The position numbers and the translations under genes are program-made. A stretch of 64,000 nt of DNA, taken from contig JBCCQA010000010.1 in assembly GCA_039024635.1 (NCBI GenBank), positions 62,001 to 126,000 of the forward strand. Direction: 5' to 3'. Shown here piece after piece: positions 51,435 to 60,406 of the stretch (its first letter is position 1; each line of letters begins with the position of its first letter). The notes under the pieces are model-generated. The model was not told the origin of the DNA and searched no databases. It worked only from the letters and a program-made list of their open reading frames with translations. The DNA is from Kuafuiihalomonas sp039024635. Its GTDB lineage: Bacteria > Myxococcota > Kuafuiibacteriia > Kuafuiibacteriales > Kuafuiibacteriaceae.

Positions 51435-52856
51435 GTGGGACGTCTGTCGTTCGTCGTGCTCCTGGGCCTCAGTGCCTGCGAGGGCGCCATCGGTGGTGCC
51501 GACGGCGCCCCCTTGGTCCAGGAAGGACAAACCTGCGGCGTAGAGGTCGTTTGTGAGCCCGGTCTGGAATGTCGTTCAGGCACCTGCCGAAGACGCTGCA
51601 GCACTTCTCTCGAGTGCACGGCGGGACGCAGGTGCGGTCTCGAGCTCGATGGCGCTCGCTTATGCGTGGACACCGGTACGGCGGCCCGTTTCGCCGAATG
51701 CGAACGAGCGGAAGACTGTGCCACTGGTCTTTGCGCCCAAGGCGTGTGTACCGACTTCTGCATGGCCTGCGAGCAGGGCGCAGCCTGTCTGGAGAGCGAT
51801 GTCGATAGCCTGGTCGGCGCCGGACGACAGGTCGTATGTCGTCCTCGAAGAGCCGCCCCCCAGTTGGTGCTTGGGCCGGTGGAGACGAGCTCCACCGGAC
51901 GCTCTTCACCCCTGGCTATAGAGCTTCCGCCCGGTCAGGCCTCGATGACCATCGTCCTTTCCAGCGAGGAGGGCCTACGGCCGGCGATTAGCCGACTCGA
52001 AGGACCCGATGGCACGCTCTACGTCGACCGGGGCGAGGCCAACGTCGAGCTGAATCCGATGGTCGTCTACATCGAGACCTCGAGCATGCTCCTTCCCAAT
52101 GCGAGCGGGATTCGCGCCGAGTCGGGAACCTGGACCCTGGAACTGGGGACCTACGACCCCGAGGTCTTCGATCGGTTGGTTCCGCTCGCCGGCGTGGTGG
52201 ACACCATCGAGGTAATCTTCGAACCCGAACCCGAAGTCGGCGGCCTCCTCGACCTGCATGTCGGCCTCGCGCCGAGCTTCGGTGTGACCGCGACGACAGC
52301 CGGCGACTCGGGCTTCGTTCGTGGCTTGCTGGAAGAGGTCCGAGCCACCCTCCTGACACCGGCGGGCGTGGACTTCGGTCGCGTACTGTTCAGCGTCCTC
52401 CCTGAAGAGCACGAGCGGGTCGAAGATGGTGACGAGACCCGAAGGATGTGTCGAAACCTCAGCATCGACGGGACTTGGGGCGCAAACCTGAACCTCTTCG
52501 TGGTCGGCGACATCATCTATACGAGCGGCCAGGCCGGCGGTATACCAGGGCCGCCTGGAGTTTTTGCCAGCACCGCAAGCTGCGTCCTCATCGAACGTAT
52601 CGGTGGAGGCACACGGACCGGCGTCCTCGCCGCCCATGAGATGGGTCACTTTCTGGGCCTGCGCCACACGACCGAGCTCGATGGCCGAACGGATCCCCTG
52701 GACGACACCCCGAGCTGCGAAAATGGCACTCGGCTCCAAGACTGCCCGGACTACCGCAACTTGATGTTCCCCCGCTTTCCAGCCGAGCCCGGACTGCGCC
52801 TGAGCGCGGAGCAGATCGAAGTCATCCGCCGGAACCCTCTCCTCCACGAACCCTGA
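51435..52856 (+). CDS. lipoprotein with metzincin zinc-protease site
   Basis: A 473-residue lipoprotein: lipobox LSAC (Cys 15), an N-terminal Cys-rich region (34-118, about fifteen Cys) and a C-terminal domain with the long zinc motif HEMGHFLGLRH (401-411), a metzincin signature, followed by an Asp/Pro-rich turn and a Met (YRNLMFPRF) as the possible Met-turn. The GTG at 51435 is the only start that gives the signal peptide. The substrate is unknown. Confidence 0.82.
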   Translation: MGRLSFVVLLGLSACEGAIGGADGAPLVQEGQTCGVEVVCEPGLECRSGTCRRRCSTSLECTAGRRCGLELDGARLCVDTGTAARFAECERAEDCATGLCAQGVCTDFCMACEQGAACLESDVDSLVGAGRQVVCRPRRAAPQLVLGPVETSSTGRSSPLAIELPPGQASMTIVLSSEEGLRPAISRLEGPDGTLYVDRGEANVELNPMVVYIETSSMLLPNASGIRAESGTWTLELGTYDPEVFDRLVPLAGVVDTIEVIFEPEPEVGGLLDLHVGLAPSFGVTATTAGDSGFVRGLLEEVRATLLTPAGVDFGRVLFSVLPEEHERVEDGDETRRMCRNLSIDGTWGANLNLFVVGDIIYTSGQAGGIPGPPGVFASTASCVLIERIGGGTRTGVLAAHEMGHFLGLRHTTELDGRTDPLDDTPSCENGTRLQDCPDYRNLMFPRFPAEPGLRLSAEQIEVIRRNPLLHEP

Positions 52857-53044
52857 GCTCAGCAAACCCGACGAATCTGCCGTCCTCTCGGCAAGCCTTG
52901 CGGCGAACCGCTAGCACGAAGACTCGACCTGTCGTCAGCGCGAGGTTCCGGCCCCTAGGGCCGTGACCCACCCCCGGCTCGTGTGAAAGCCTGCTTTCGA
53001 ACCAGGATCCTCGGCACCGATACGAGCCCTGGAAGGAGGTCGAC

Positions 53045-54943
53045 ATGCGAGTCTTTCTTTCCATTCTTCTCATGGGCTTCGTCAGCTGTTCTGACTCGGA
53101 GGATGAGGGTGGACCTCAGCCCACGATTCCCCAAGAGCTGGCGGGCACCTGGGAATGGAGCATCACGCTCTTCGACTGCCAGGTTCTTTCCGGCGTTCTG
53201 AACACCCAGCAAGACTTCCGACTAGCGCAGAGCGGAAATCAAGTGACGGCGAGCTTTACCGATTCACGGGGGAATGAAGTAGAGATCAGCGGCCCGGTCG
53301 AAGACGACCGCTGGCAAGCTGTCCTGCGGGTCGAAAGTCCGGAAGGACGCGTCATCACCGCGAACATGAGCCTCCGCATCGAGCAGTCTAATCTCGAAGA
53401 TTTGATCAGCGGTCCCATCGACGTCGACTCGGACTCTGCCATGCTTTGTCCCGCCGGCTCGAGCGCGACGGTGGAGCTCACGCGGGTGAACAATCCGGAC
53501 GAACGAGAGGTGTTCAGTCGCTGCGGGGCCGTCGATATCGTCGTCGCCATGGATACTTCGGGCTCGATGGACGACGAAGCACAAGCGCTGTGCGTTCAAG
53601 CCGATGGTGTCCTCGCTCGCCTCGCCTCACTGGGGCTTGAGAACGCACGCATCTTCAAATGGGGGATCGTGCAAGATCGAAATGATCCCGAGTTCCAAGA
53701 AGACGGCGTCTTTCCCTGCTTGGAGAACCACGTCAAGCGCGTGTTCGGTGACCCAGTAGTACCCGGAACCGATGGGGATCGACTCACAGATCCGAGCGAC
53801 GAGGGAGACGAAGACTGGGCAGACGCGGTCGCCGTCGTCGCCAACCTCGGCTCCGAGGATCGTTCGAGCGGCTTTCAGTGGCGGCCCGAGGTCACCCGAA
53901 TCATGGTGCCCATCAGCGACGAAGGTCCGAGCAAAGGGGATCCACCGGACGAACCCGACGACCTCACCGCGATCGAGAACGCCATCACTCAGGCGAACAC
54001 GCACGAGGTCATCGTGTCGCCGCTCATCGCCAACAACGCCCGGCCCCTCACGGCCGAGTTCGGGCGTCGACTCGGGGAGGAGACCGGCGGGCGGGCCGCC
54101 CGAACCGTGGACCCGCAGCTCGACCTCGGAAGACTCCTCAACGACATCGTATTTCAGGCCTGCGGCGGCGAAATCCAGCCGCTGCCCGATCCGCCCCCCG
54201 CCGGTCCGACTACGCTGATCGCCGGCGACGCCCAAGGCGCCCTCTACCTCCTGGGCGCCGACGAGGGGAGCGAACGACAGGTTGCGACTATCGACGTTGA
54301 GACGCCCGGCACCGCACCTCTGGGGCCCATCGACGGGATGGTCTTCAACGAGCGGCTCGGTCAGCTTTGGCTATCGGCCCAGACCCTCGATGCCGAGGGG
54401 AGCGGAGACATCAACCTCTTGGTGAGCGTGGATGAGAACGGCATGGCGTTCGCCGTAGCAGAAGACGATGGGGATCGTCGCTTCGACCTCGCTCAGTCCC
54501 GGCGCAGCCAGCTCATCATGGCGAGCGATGACGATGACGACCTGGATGTGGTGGGAAGCATCGACGGTCAAGCTTCGCCCTACGCCGACGACATCGAGTC
54601 CATCGCGGAGACGGGCAATGGACTTGCCTTCGCGGGTGACGACTTGCTCCTCGCCTCGGGCCAGGAGCTCTGGTCCATCGACCCGTTCTCGGGAACACCG
54701 ACGCTCATCAGCGATCTGACGATCGAGAATCCCCCAACCAGCGTAGCAGACTTCCTCGTGGTCTCCATGACCGCCCGACCGGCGGACGATCAGCTCTTCG
54801 TTCTCTTGGCTGAGGATGCGTCGGAGGGGGCAGCGACTCACGTAGGAAGGCTCGATGGGAGGAGCGGCGTCATCACGCTCGTCCGCCAGACCAGCGTACC
54901 TATGGACGGACTCAGCTGGCTGCCCGCGAACTACTTCGATTGA
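53045..54943 (+). CDS. von Willebrand factor A-domain lipoprotein
   Basis: A 632-residue lipoprotein (lipobox FVSC, Cys 15) with an N-terminal lipocalin-like beta region (30-150), a vWA domain with the MIDAS DTSGSM (170-175), and a C-terminal beta-propeller-like half from about residue 395. The ATG has an AGGAGG six nt upstream. vWA proteins bind proteins through a divalent metal. It has no neighbour that reveals its partner. Confidence 0.82.
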   Translation: MRVFLSILLMGFVSCSDSEDEGGPQPTIPQELAGTWEWSITLFDCQVLSGVLNTQQDFRLAQSGNQVTASFTDSRGNEVEISGPVEDDRWQAVLRVESPEGRVITANMSLRIEQSNLEDLISGPIDVDSDSAMLCPAGSSATVELTRVNNPDEREVFSRCGAVDIVVAMDTSGSMDDEAQALCVQADGVLARLASLGLENARIFKWGIVQDRNDPEFQEDGVFPCLENHVKRVFGDPVVPGTDGDRLTDPSDEGDEDWADAVAVVANLGSEDRSSGFQWRPEVTRIMVPISDEGPSKGDPPDEPDDLTAIENAITQANTHEVIVSPLIANNARPLTAEFGRRLGEETGGRAARTVDPQLDLGRLLNDIVFQACGGEIQPLPDPPPAGPTTLIAGDAQGALYLLGADEGSERQVATIDVETPGTAPLGPIDGMVFNERLGQLWLSAQTLDAEGSGDINLLVSVDENGMAFAVAEDDGDRRFDLAQSRRSQLIMASDDDDDLDVVGSIDGQASPYADDIESIAETGNGLAFAGDDLLLASGQELWSIDPFSGTPTLISDLTIENPPTSVADFLVVSMTARPADDQLFVLLAEDASEGAATHVGRLDGRSGVITLVRQTSVPMDGLSWLPANYFD

Positions 54944-54946
54944 GCC

Positions 54947-55972
54947 TCATTTCCAGGGCTTTTCCTGAGCCACCGGCTTGGGGGTGCGGTCTACATACCA
55001 AAGACCCCAGTGCTTTTCGGCCCCGAGGGGTCGGCTCGGGTTGCCCTTCCAAGGTTCGTCGAAGGCTTCGAATACGAAGGTGCTGATGTTCTTCTCACGG
55101 GCCAAGCCATAGAGCTCGGCCACGTAGCGGGTCTGAATCCCAGGCGTAGAGCGCTCCCCAAACTCTTCGGCCTGACTGGTCCAGCCCGCTTCGCCAATGG
55201 CGAGGGGGGTGTTCGGCAGAGCTTTCTGCACCATGGCCAGGTTGGAAAGCGTGAACTCCAAGGCCTCGTCGATGCTCTTTCCCTCCCAGACCGGGTAGGC
55301 GTGGACGAAGGCAAAGTCGACCACTCGAGAAAGGGCTTCGGCGTGCTCGACGTAAGCCAAGTAGTTGTCGGCCGTCGTGACAGGCTGCTCGATGGCATCG
55401 GCCACAAGCTCTAGGTACCCGACCATGCTGTCGATAGAAACCAAGTGATCGTTCCAGGTCACGAGAGCTTCGTTCCCGACGTTCACCGCCACCACGATTT
55501 CCGAGAAATCGTTCGCCAGGCCAATGGCTCGCTGAAGCTCCCTCTGATTGGACACGACGTGCTTCGCCAGCACCTCGTCCGGGATAGGTGAGTCGAGCCA
55601 AGCACAAGTCTCGTGGGCACTCAGTTCGGCCTCGAGCCATGCACCCAGCACGACCTTCATCGGAAGCTCCTGGGCCCGAATCACCTCCAACACCATCTTG
55701 GAGTTCTCCCCCGAGTCATACAACCGGATGAGCCCGAAACCCTCCCGACTCAGGATCCCGAGGTCTTCCTCGACCTCGCTCCGGCTGGGGAGAACCGCCC
55801 CGTGGCCCCGGTCTGGATGCTGCCCCTCTCGAAAGCCCGAGTAGGCGATGGCTCGCCAAGTCCCGGCGACCAGGGCGTCTTCATCTTGAGCGCGCAAACC
55901 CACAGTTCCTTCCCCACCCGGCGTGCCGTGGGCGCAGCCCACGAAAAGCAATAGTCCGATCGCGTAGCGCAC
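54947..55972 (-). CDS. GH17-type beta-1,3-glucanase lipoprotein
   Basis: A 341-residue lipoprotein (lipobox FVGC) with a clan GH-A barrel of the GH17 family: acid/base Glu 168 in VNVGNEAL and nucleophile Glu 261 in AIGEAGWTS, then FEAFDEPWKG. These enzymes cut or transfer beta-1,3-glucans such as laminarin. It ends the operon with the symporter, starting 3 nt after it. It would act at the cell surface or in the periplasm. Confidence 0.87.
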   Translation of the reverse strand: MRYAIGLLLFVGCAHGTPGGEGTVGLRAQDEDALVAGTWRAIAYSGFREGQHPDRGHGAVLPSRSEVEEDLGILSREGFGLIRLYDSGENSKMVLEVIRAQELPMKVVLGAWLEAELSAHETCAWLDSPIPDEVLAKHVVSNQRELQRAIGLANDFSEIVVAVNVGNEALVTWNDHLVSIDSMVGYLELVADAIEQPVTTADNYLAYVEHAEALSRVVDFAFVHAYPVWEGKSIDEALEFTLSNLAMVQKALPNTPLAIGEAGWTSQAEEFGERSTPGIQTRYVAELYGLAREKNISTFVFEAFDEPWKGNPSRPLGAEKHWGLWYVDRTPKPVAQEKPWK

Positions 55973-55975
55973 GTG

Positions 55976-57445
55976 TCACGCCGCCACGGCCGCTTCGACT
56001 GAGCCTCGGCGACGCTCCAGCTCTTCGCGGATGTCGTGCGCTCGCTTCTCGGTGAGGGGATAGATGAACACCATGTACATCGCGAGCCCGGAGGCAATAC
56101 AGGGAACGAAGGCGTCGCAGAGGCGCATCCAAGTCAGAGTCTCGGCTGCTTGGCTGGCGCCGAGATCGACGTTGAAGCCCGTCCAGTCGAGCAGCACCCC
56201 TCCGCCGGCCAGCGCCACCGCCATCCCCAGCTTTACGACCCACCAGAAGATGGAGCCGAACATGCCCTCTCGACGCTGCGAGGTCTGAAGCTCATCCATG
56301 TCGCAGACGTCAGCCACCATGGAGGGCATGAGCGTGAACAGTGCGCCGAGACCGAATGCGATGAAGGGCGCTGGAACCAAAGTGAGCCAAGGATTGTCCG
56401 GCGTGTAGCAGAACCACTTCATGACGTAGCCGAGCATTGAGAGGCCAGTGGCCACGAAAAAGGCCTTCCGCTTGCCTATCTTGGTGGCGAGGACCGTCAC
56501 GATGGCGATGACAACGAAGGCGGCCATGGTCTGGAAGGAGCCAGCGTAGCCCGCGAGCTTGGAGCCCATCTCCTGGTCGCCCGCGCATACGTAGTAGATG
56601 ATCACGTAGAGCTGAAAGCTGGCGATGAGCATGAAGCCATTGAAGACGAGGAAGGTGGCTCCACACAGCTGGAGGAAGGCCTTGACCTTGATGGCGGCCG
56701 CGAAGCCCCTCAGGAACTCGACCACGCCCTGTCCGATCGCCTTCATTCGCTCACGCTTGGGCGGCGCTTTCTCGGCTTCCTGCAAGCCGGGGTGGAGCCG
56801 CTCCCTCAAGAAGATGGCGGGCAAGATCCCCAAGCCGATGGTGAGCGCTGCGACGCCGAGGGCGAGGCCCTGCGCTCCTTCGATCAAGTCGTCGAAGAGG
56901 GCGTCGTACTGCATGATGTAGAGGAACCAGGGGGAGACCAAGTAGGCCAGCTGTGAGAAGAAGTTCTGGACGCCCATGAGGCGCGTTCGCTCGTGGTAGT
57001 CAGGCGTAAGCTCGTAGCCCAGCGCAACCCAGGGCGTCGCAAAGATGGTGTACGCCAAGTAGAAGACGAAGGAGACGACCAGGAAGTACCAAAAGTACCA
57101 GCTGTCCGATTTTCCGGGCGGCAGCTGCCAAAGGAGCAAGAAGGTCAAGCCAGCCAGGATCGCCCCCGCAAAGATGTAGGGCCGTCGTCGGCCCCAGCGC
57201 GTGCGTGTGTTGTCCGAAATGAAGCCCATCAGGGGGTCGGTGATGGCGTCGGTGAGTCGTGGGAGCGAGCTCACCAAGCCGACCAGGGTCAGCGACATGC
57301 CGAAGTGCAGGTTCAGGACGACCACCATCCCGCCGACGGCGGCGGCCAGGAGGTTGTTCACGAAACCTCCCAAGCCGTAGATCAACTTCTGAGCGAGCGG
57401 GATGCGCTCCTCGGGCTTCGTGGTGAAGTGTTCTGTATTACTCAT
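55976..57445 (-). CDS. GPH-family sugar/cation symporter
   Basis: A 489-residue inner-membrane transporter with twelve helices and the GPH signature LVSSLPRLTDAITDPLMGFISD followed by RTRWGRRRPYI. The family imports disaccharides or glycosides with Na+ or H+. The neighbouring GH17, GH1 and GH-A genes point to beta-glucan oligosaccharides. The ATG at 57445 begins MSNTEHFT. Confidence 0.92.
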   Translation of the reverse strand: MSNTEHFTTKPEERIPLAQKLIYGLGGFVNNLLAAAVGGMVVVLNLHFGMSLTLVGLVSSLPRLTDAITDPLMGFISDNTRTRWGRRRPYIFAGAILAGLTFLLLWQLPPGKSDSWYFWYFLVVSFVFYLAYTIFATPWVALGYELTPDYHERTRLMGVQNFFSQLAYLVSPWFLYIMQYDALFDDLIEGAQGLALGVAALTIGLGILPAIFLRERLHPGLQEAEKAPPKRERMKAIGQGVVEFLRGFAAAIKVKAFLQLCGATFLVFNGFMLIASFQLYVIIYYVCAGDQEMGSKLAGYAGSFQTMAAFVVIAIVTVLATKIGKRKAFFVATGLSMLGYVMKWFCYTPDNPWLTLVPAPFIAFGLGALFTLMPSMVADVCDMDELQTSQRREGMFGSIFWWVVKLGMAVALAGGGVLLDWTGFNVDLGASQAAETLTWMRLCDAFVPCIASGLAMYMVFIYPLTEKRAHDIREELERRRGSVEAAVAA

Positions 57446-57545
57446 CGCGGACCGTCTCTCGTATGCTCCGCCACCTAAGCGACGGGCGAGGGCTGAAGAA
57501 TGGAGGATGAAAGGCACGGCGTATCCGGCCGGGCGAGGCCGAGAC

Positions 57546-58790
57546 TCATGCCGCCATGTCCTCCTTGCTGAAAATCGAGATACGCTGCTCCGCCAGGGCA
57601 GCTTCGAGCACGAGGCAGGCCGCTCCCAGGCACACCGCCTGGTCGTTCTCGGAGATCACGACCGTCGACTCGCTGATGGCGGGGGACAGAGCCCGCTCGT
57701 TGAGGGATGCCTGCAGTGGGCCGAGCAGGTGGTCACCAGCGCGAGTGATGCGTCCCCCGAGCACCACCCGCTCCAGGTTCAGGAGGTTCAGAACGTTGGC
57801 GATCGCGATGCCCAGGGTGCTGCCGGCGTAGCCGACGACCTCGCGGGCGAGCGAGTCTCCTTGCAGGGCCGCCTGGACCAAAGAAGCGACGCTGAGTTTG
57901 TCGAGGTCCAGGAGCGTATCGGGGTAGCGGGAGCGCCGAATGCGGCAGCGGTCCAAAAGGGGCGGGGTCCCGACCACCACGTTCAGGCATCCGTTCAGCC
58001 CGCACACGCAGGGAGGCCCCGAGGTGTCGATCGACATGTGGCCGAGTTCCCCTGCGAATCCTTGGTGACCACTGAAGAGCTGGCCTCCGAGGCGGAAGCC
58101 GGCCCCTATGCCGGTGGCCACCTTGATGAAGGCGGCGTGTTCGCAGCCCTGCGCAGCCCCCCAACGGGCTTCGCCTCGCATGCCGGCGTTGGCGTCGTTG
58201 TCGGCGAAGACGGGCACCCGAAATCGAGCCTCCAGCTGTTGGATGACGTCGACGCCCTCCCAAGCTGGAAGGACCAGGGCTAGAGTCTCGCTGGTACCGG
58301 GCGCGACAGGCGCCGGAAGACCGACACCGATGCCGAGCAGCCGCGGTCGAATGGGTGCGGGCTCCAGGACACAGCGTCTGATCATGGTGGCCGCAATGTC
58401 GATGGTCTCTTGGGGACGATCTCGAGTGTCGAAGTCTTGGCTCACATGCTCCAGAACCCGACCTCGCAGGTCGACGAGAGCGCAGCTCACGTGGCCCCCT
58501 CCGATCTCGACGCCGACCATCACCCGAGAGTCGCTGACGAGCTCCAAGAGAATGGGGCGTCGACCGCCGCGGGAGGCGCCCCGGCGCGTCTCGACGACCA
58601 GGCCGGCGCCCAAGAGCTCTCCGACGATGGCCGAAATGGTCGATCGGCTGAAACCCGTGGCCCGAGCCAGGTCGGCGCGAGAGATGGCCTCCGAGTCCCA
58701 AATCTTTCTCAGAACAACCGACCGGTGGCTAAACCGGATGGCTTGGGCGTCGAGGACATCCCCGGAATATGGGCGGTCGGACCGGCTCAT
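57546..58790 (-). CDS. ROK-family transcriptional regulator
   Basis: A 414-residue ROK repressor: N-terminal winged helix (about 35-95: SRADLARATGFSRSTISAIVGELL), then a ROK sugar-binding domain with VGVEIGGGHVSCALVDL, the zinc site CVCGLNGCLN preceded by GELGHMSID and a sugar-phosphate loop. It likely senses glucose or a glucoside and controls its own gene and the divergent GH1 operon. A 24-nt operator-like site overlaps its start. Confidence 0.93.
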   Translation of the reverse strand: MSRSDRPYSGDVLDAQAIRFSHRSVVLRKIWDSEAISRADLARATGFSRSTISAIVGELLGAGLVVETRRGASRGGRRPILLELVSDSRVMVGVEIGGGHVSCALVDLRGRVLEHVSQDFDTRDRPQETIDIAATMIRRCVLEPAPIRPRLLGIGVGLPAPVAPGTSETLALVLPAWEGVDVIQQLEARFRVPVFADNDANAGMRGEARWGAAQGCEHAAFIKVATGIGAGFRLGGQLFSGHQGFAGELGHMSIDTSGPPCVCGLNGCLNVVVGTPPLLDRCRIRRSRYPDTLLDLDKLSVASLVQAALQGDSLAREVVGYAGSTLGIAIANVLNLLNLERVVLGGRITRAGDHLLGPLQASLNERALSPAISESTVVISENDQAVCLGAACLVLEAALAEQRISIFSKEDMAA

Positions 58791-58812
58791 TTGTTCGAGG
58801 CGCAAACAAACC
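58789..58812. promoter_or_regulatory. operator-like site 1, ROK promoter
   Basis: TTTGTT (58790-58795), 9-nt spacer, AACAAA (58805-58810), then CC: an exact 6-9-6 inverted repeat overlapping the ROK start codon. A related site lies at 58939. Confidence 0.6.
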
Positions 58813-58938
58813 TAGAGAGCTCGGAGCGGCGAGGTCAACCGAGGCGCCGCCCAACTCCTTGATTTCACTAACGCGGAGCGTCAACGCAGGAGGCACTTTC
58901 CTCGGACCTGGGGTTGATTTTACGCAACCAGACTCCTA

Positions 58939-58962
58939 CTTCGTCCGTGGCTCAAACAAACC
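58939..58962. promoter_or_regulatory. operator-like site 2, GH1 promoter
   Basis: Same length and orientation as site 1 with 19 of 24 matches, including an identical AAACAAACC right half. It lies 47 nt before the GH1 ATG, where a repressor would act on the glycosidase operon. Confidence 0.55.
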
Positions 58963-59008
58963 ATGCCGTCCTCATCACACTTTGCCCCACGCTTCGCGAA
59001 CGAAGAGC

Positions 59009-60406
59009 ATGGGTCCCCCTGGAGCCCGCCTCGTGCGTGAATTCCCTGAAGACTTCGTCTTCGGCACCTCGACCTCGGCCTTTCAGGTCGAAGGCAACAC
59101 GCAAGCCGATGGCCGAGGTGATTCGATTTGGGACAGCTTCGCCCGCCGAGCCGGGACCATCTCCGACGGTTCGGACGGCAGCCCAGCTTGCGATCACTAT
59201 CGCCGCTGGGCCGATGACATTGACCTGATGCGAAGGATGGGCGTGGACGCCTATCGCTTCTCGATGGCCTGGCCCCGCATCTTTCCAAACGGTCGCGGAG
59301 CTCTCAACGAAGCAGGCTTGGACTTCTATCAGCGACTGGTCGACGGGCTCCTGGAGGCCGACATCGAGCCGATGCTCACCCTCTATCACTGGGACCTGCC
59401 CCAAGCACTGCAAGACCGTGGCGGGTGGCCAGAACGGGACACCGGTCTAGCCTTTGCCGACTACGCACAGCTCGTTTCGCGACGGCTCGGCGACCGAGTG
59501 AAGCTCTGGGTCACGCACAACGAACCGTGGTGCATCTCGGTGCTTGGTCACGAACTCGGCGAGCATGCGCCGGGCCTACAGGACGTGGAAGCGAGCCTCC
59601 GCGCGGCCCACAACGTCCTCCTCTCTCACGGGTGGGCCACGGAAGCCATGCGAACCGAGGTGCCCGAGGATGCTCGGCTGGGCATCGTCCTCAACCTGAC
59701 TCCCGCCCACCCTGCCTCCCCGAGCGAGGCTGACCGAGAAGAGGCCCGCCGCTTCGATGCGCGCTTCAATCGCTGGTTCTTGGACCCACTCTTCCGGGGC
59801 CAATACCCCGAGGATGGCGTTCGAGACCGAAGGCTCAGCGGCGAACTTCCAGAGGGGCCGCTTCCCTTCGTGCAGGAAGGCGACATGTCGACCATCGCCG
59901 TCCCGACGGATTTCCTCGGATTGAACTACTACTCCAGGGCCATCCTGCGCTCGGGAGCGTTGGCCGAAGCCGACAACGCGCCCCGTGAGCTTGATCCCCC
60001 TTCGGCCGAGACGCTCACCGACATGGGCTGGGAGGTCCATCCCGACGGTCTGGAGGAGACGCTCAGGCGTTTGGCCGACGAGTACGCGCCCCCGGCCATC
60101 TACGTGACCGAGAATGGCTGCGCCTACGCCATGGGCCCGGACGAGGAAGGTCGAATTCGCGACGAACAGCGCGTTGAGTTTCTGGAGGGCCATCTTCGGG
60201 CCGTGGCGCGGGCGCTCGAGGCCGAGGTGCCGGTGGCGGGCTACTTCGTCTGGTCCCTGCTCGACAACTTCGAGTGGGCCCACGGCTACACCAAGCGCTT
60301 CGGCCTCGCTTGGGTCGACTACGAGACACAGACACGAACGTTGAAGGACAGCGGACTCCGCTACGCAGAGATCATCGCGTCGCGGGGATGGGAGTACGAA
60401 TCATGA
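59009..60406 (+). CDS. GH1 beta-glucosidase
   Basis: A 465-residue family 1 glycosidase with acid/base Glu 172 (THNEPW) and nucleophile Glu 368 (VTENGCA), and the N-terminal GTSTSAFQVEG signature. No signal peptide, so it acts in the cytoplasm on imported oligosaccharides. The ATG at 59009 fits; the frame is open upstream but reads through both operators. Its stop overlaps the start of the next gene (ATGA). Confidence 0.96.
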   Translation: MGPPGARLVREFPEDFVFGTSTSAFQVEGNTQADGRGDSIWDSFARRAGTISDGSDGSPACDHYRRWADDIDLMRRMGVDAYRFSMAWPRIFPNGRGALNEAGLDFYQRLVDGLLEADIEPMLTLYHWDLPQALQDRGGWPERDTGLAFADYAQLVSRRLGDRVKLWVTHNEPWCISVLGHELGEHAPGLQDVEASLRAAHNVLLSHGWATEAMRTEVPEDARLGIVLNLTPAHPASPSEADREEARRFDARFNRWFLDPLFRGQYPEDGVRDRRLSGELPEGPLPFVQEGDMSTIAVPTDFLGLNYYSRAILRSGALAEADNAPRELDPPSAETLTDMGWEVHPDGLEETLRRLADEYAPPAIYVTENGCAYAMGPDEEGRIRDEQRVEFLEGHLRAVARALEAEVPVAGYFVWSLLDNFEWAHGYTKRFGLAWVDYETQTRTLKDSGLRYAEIIASRGWEYES

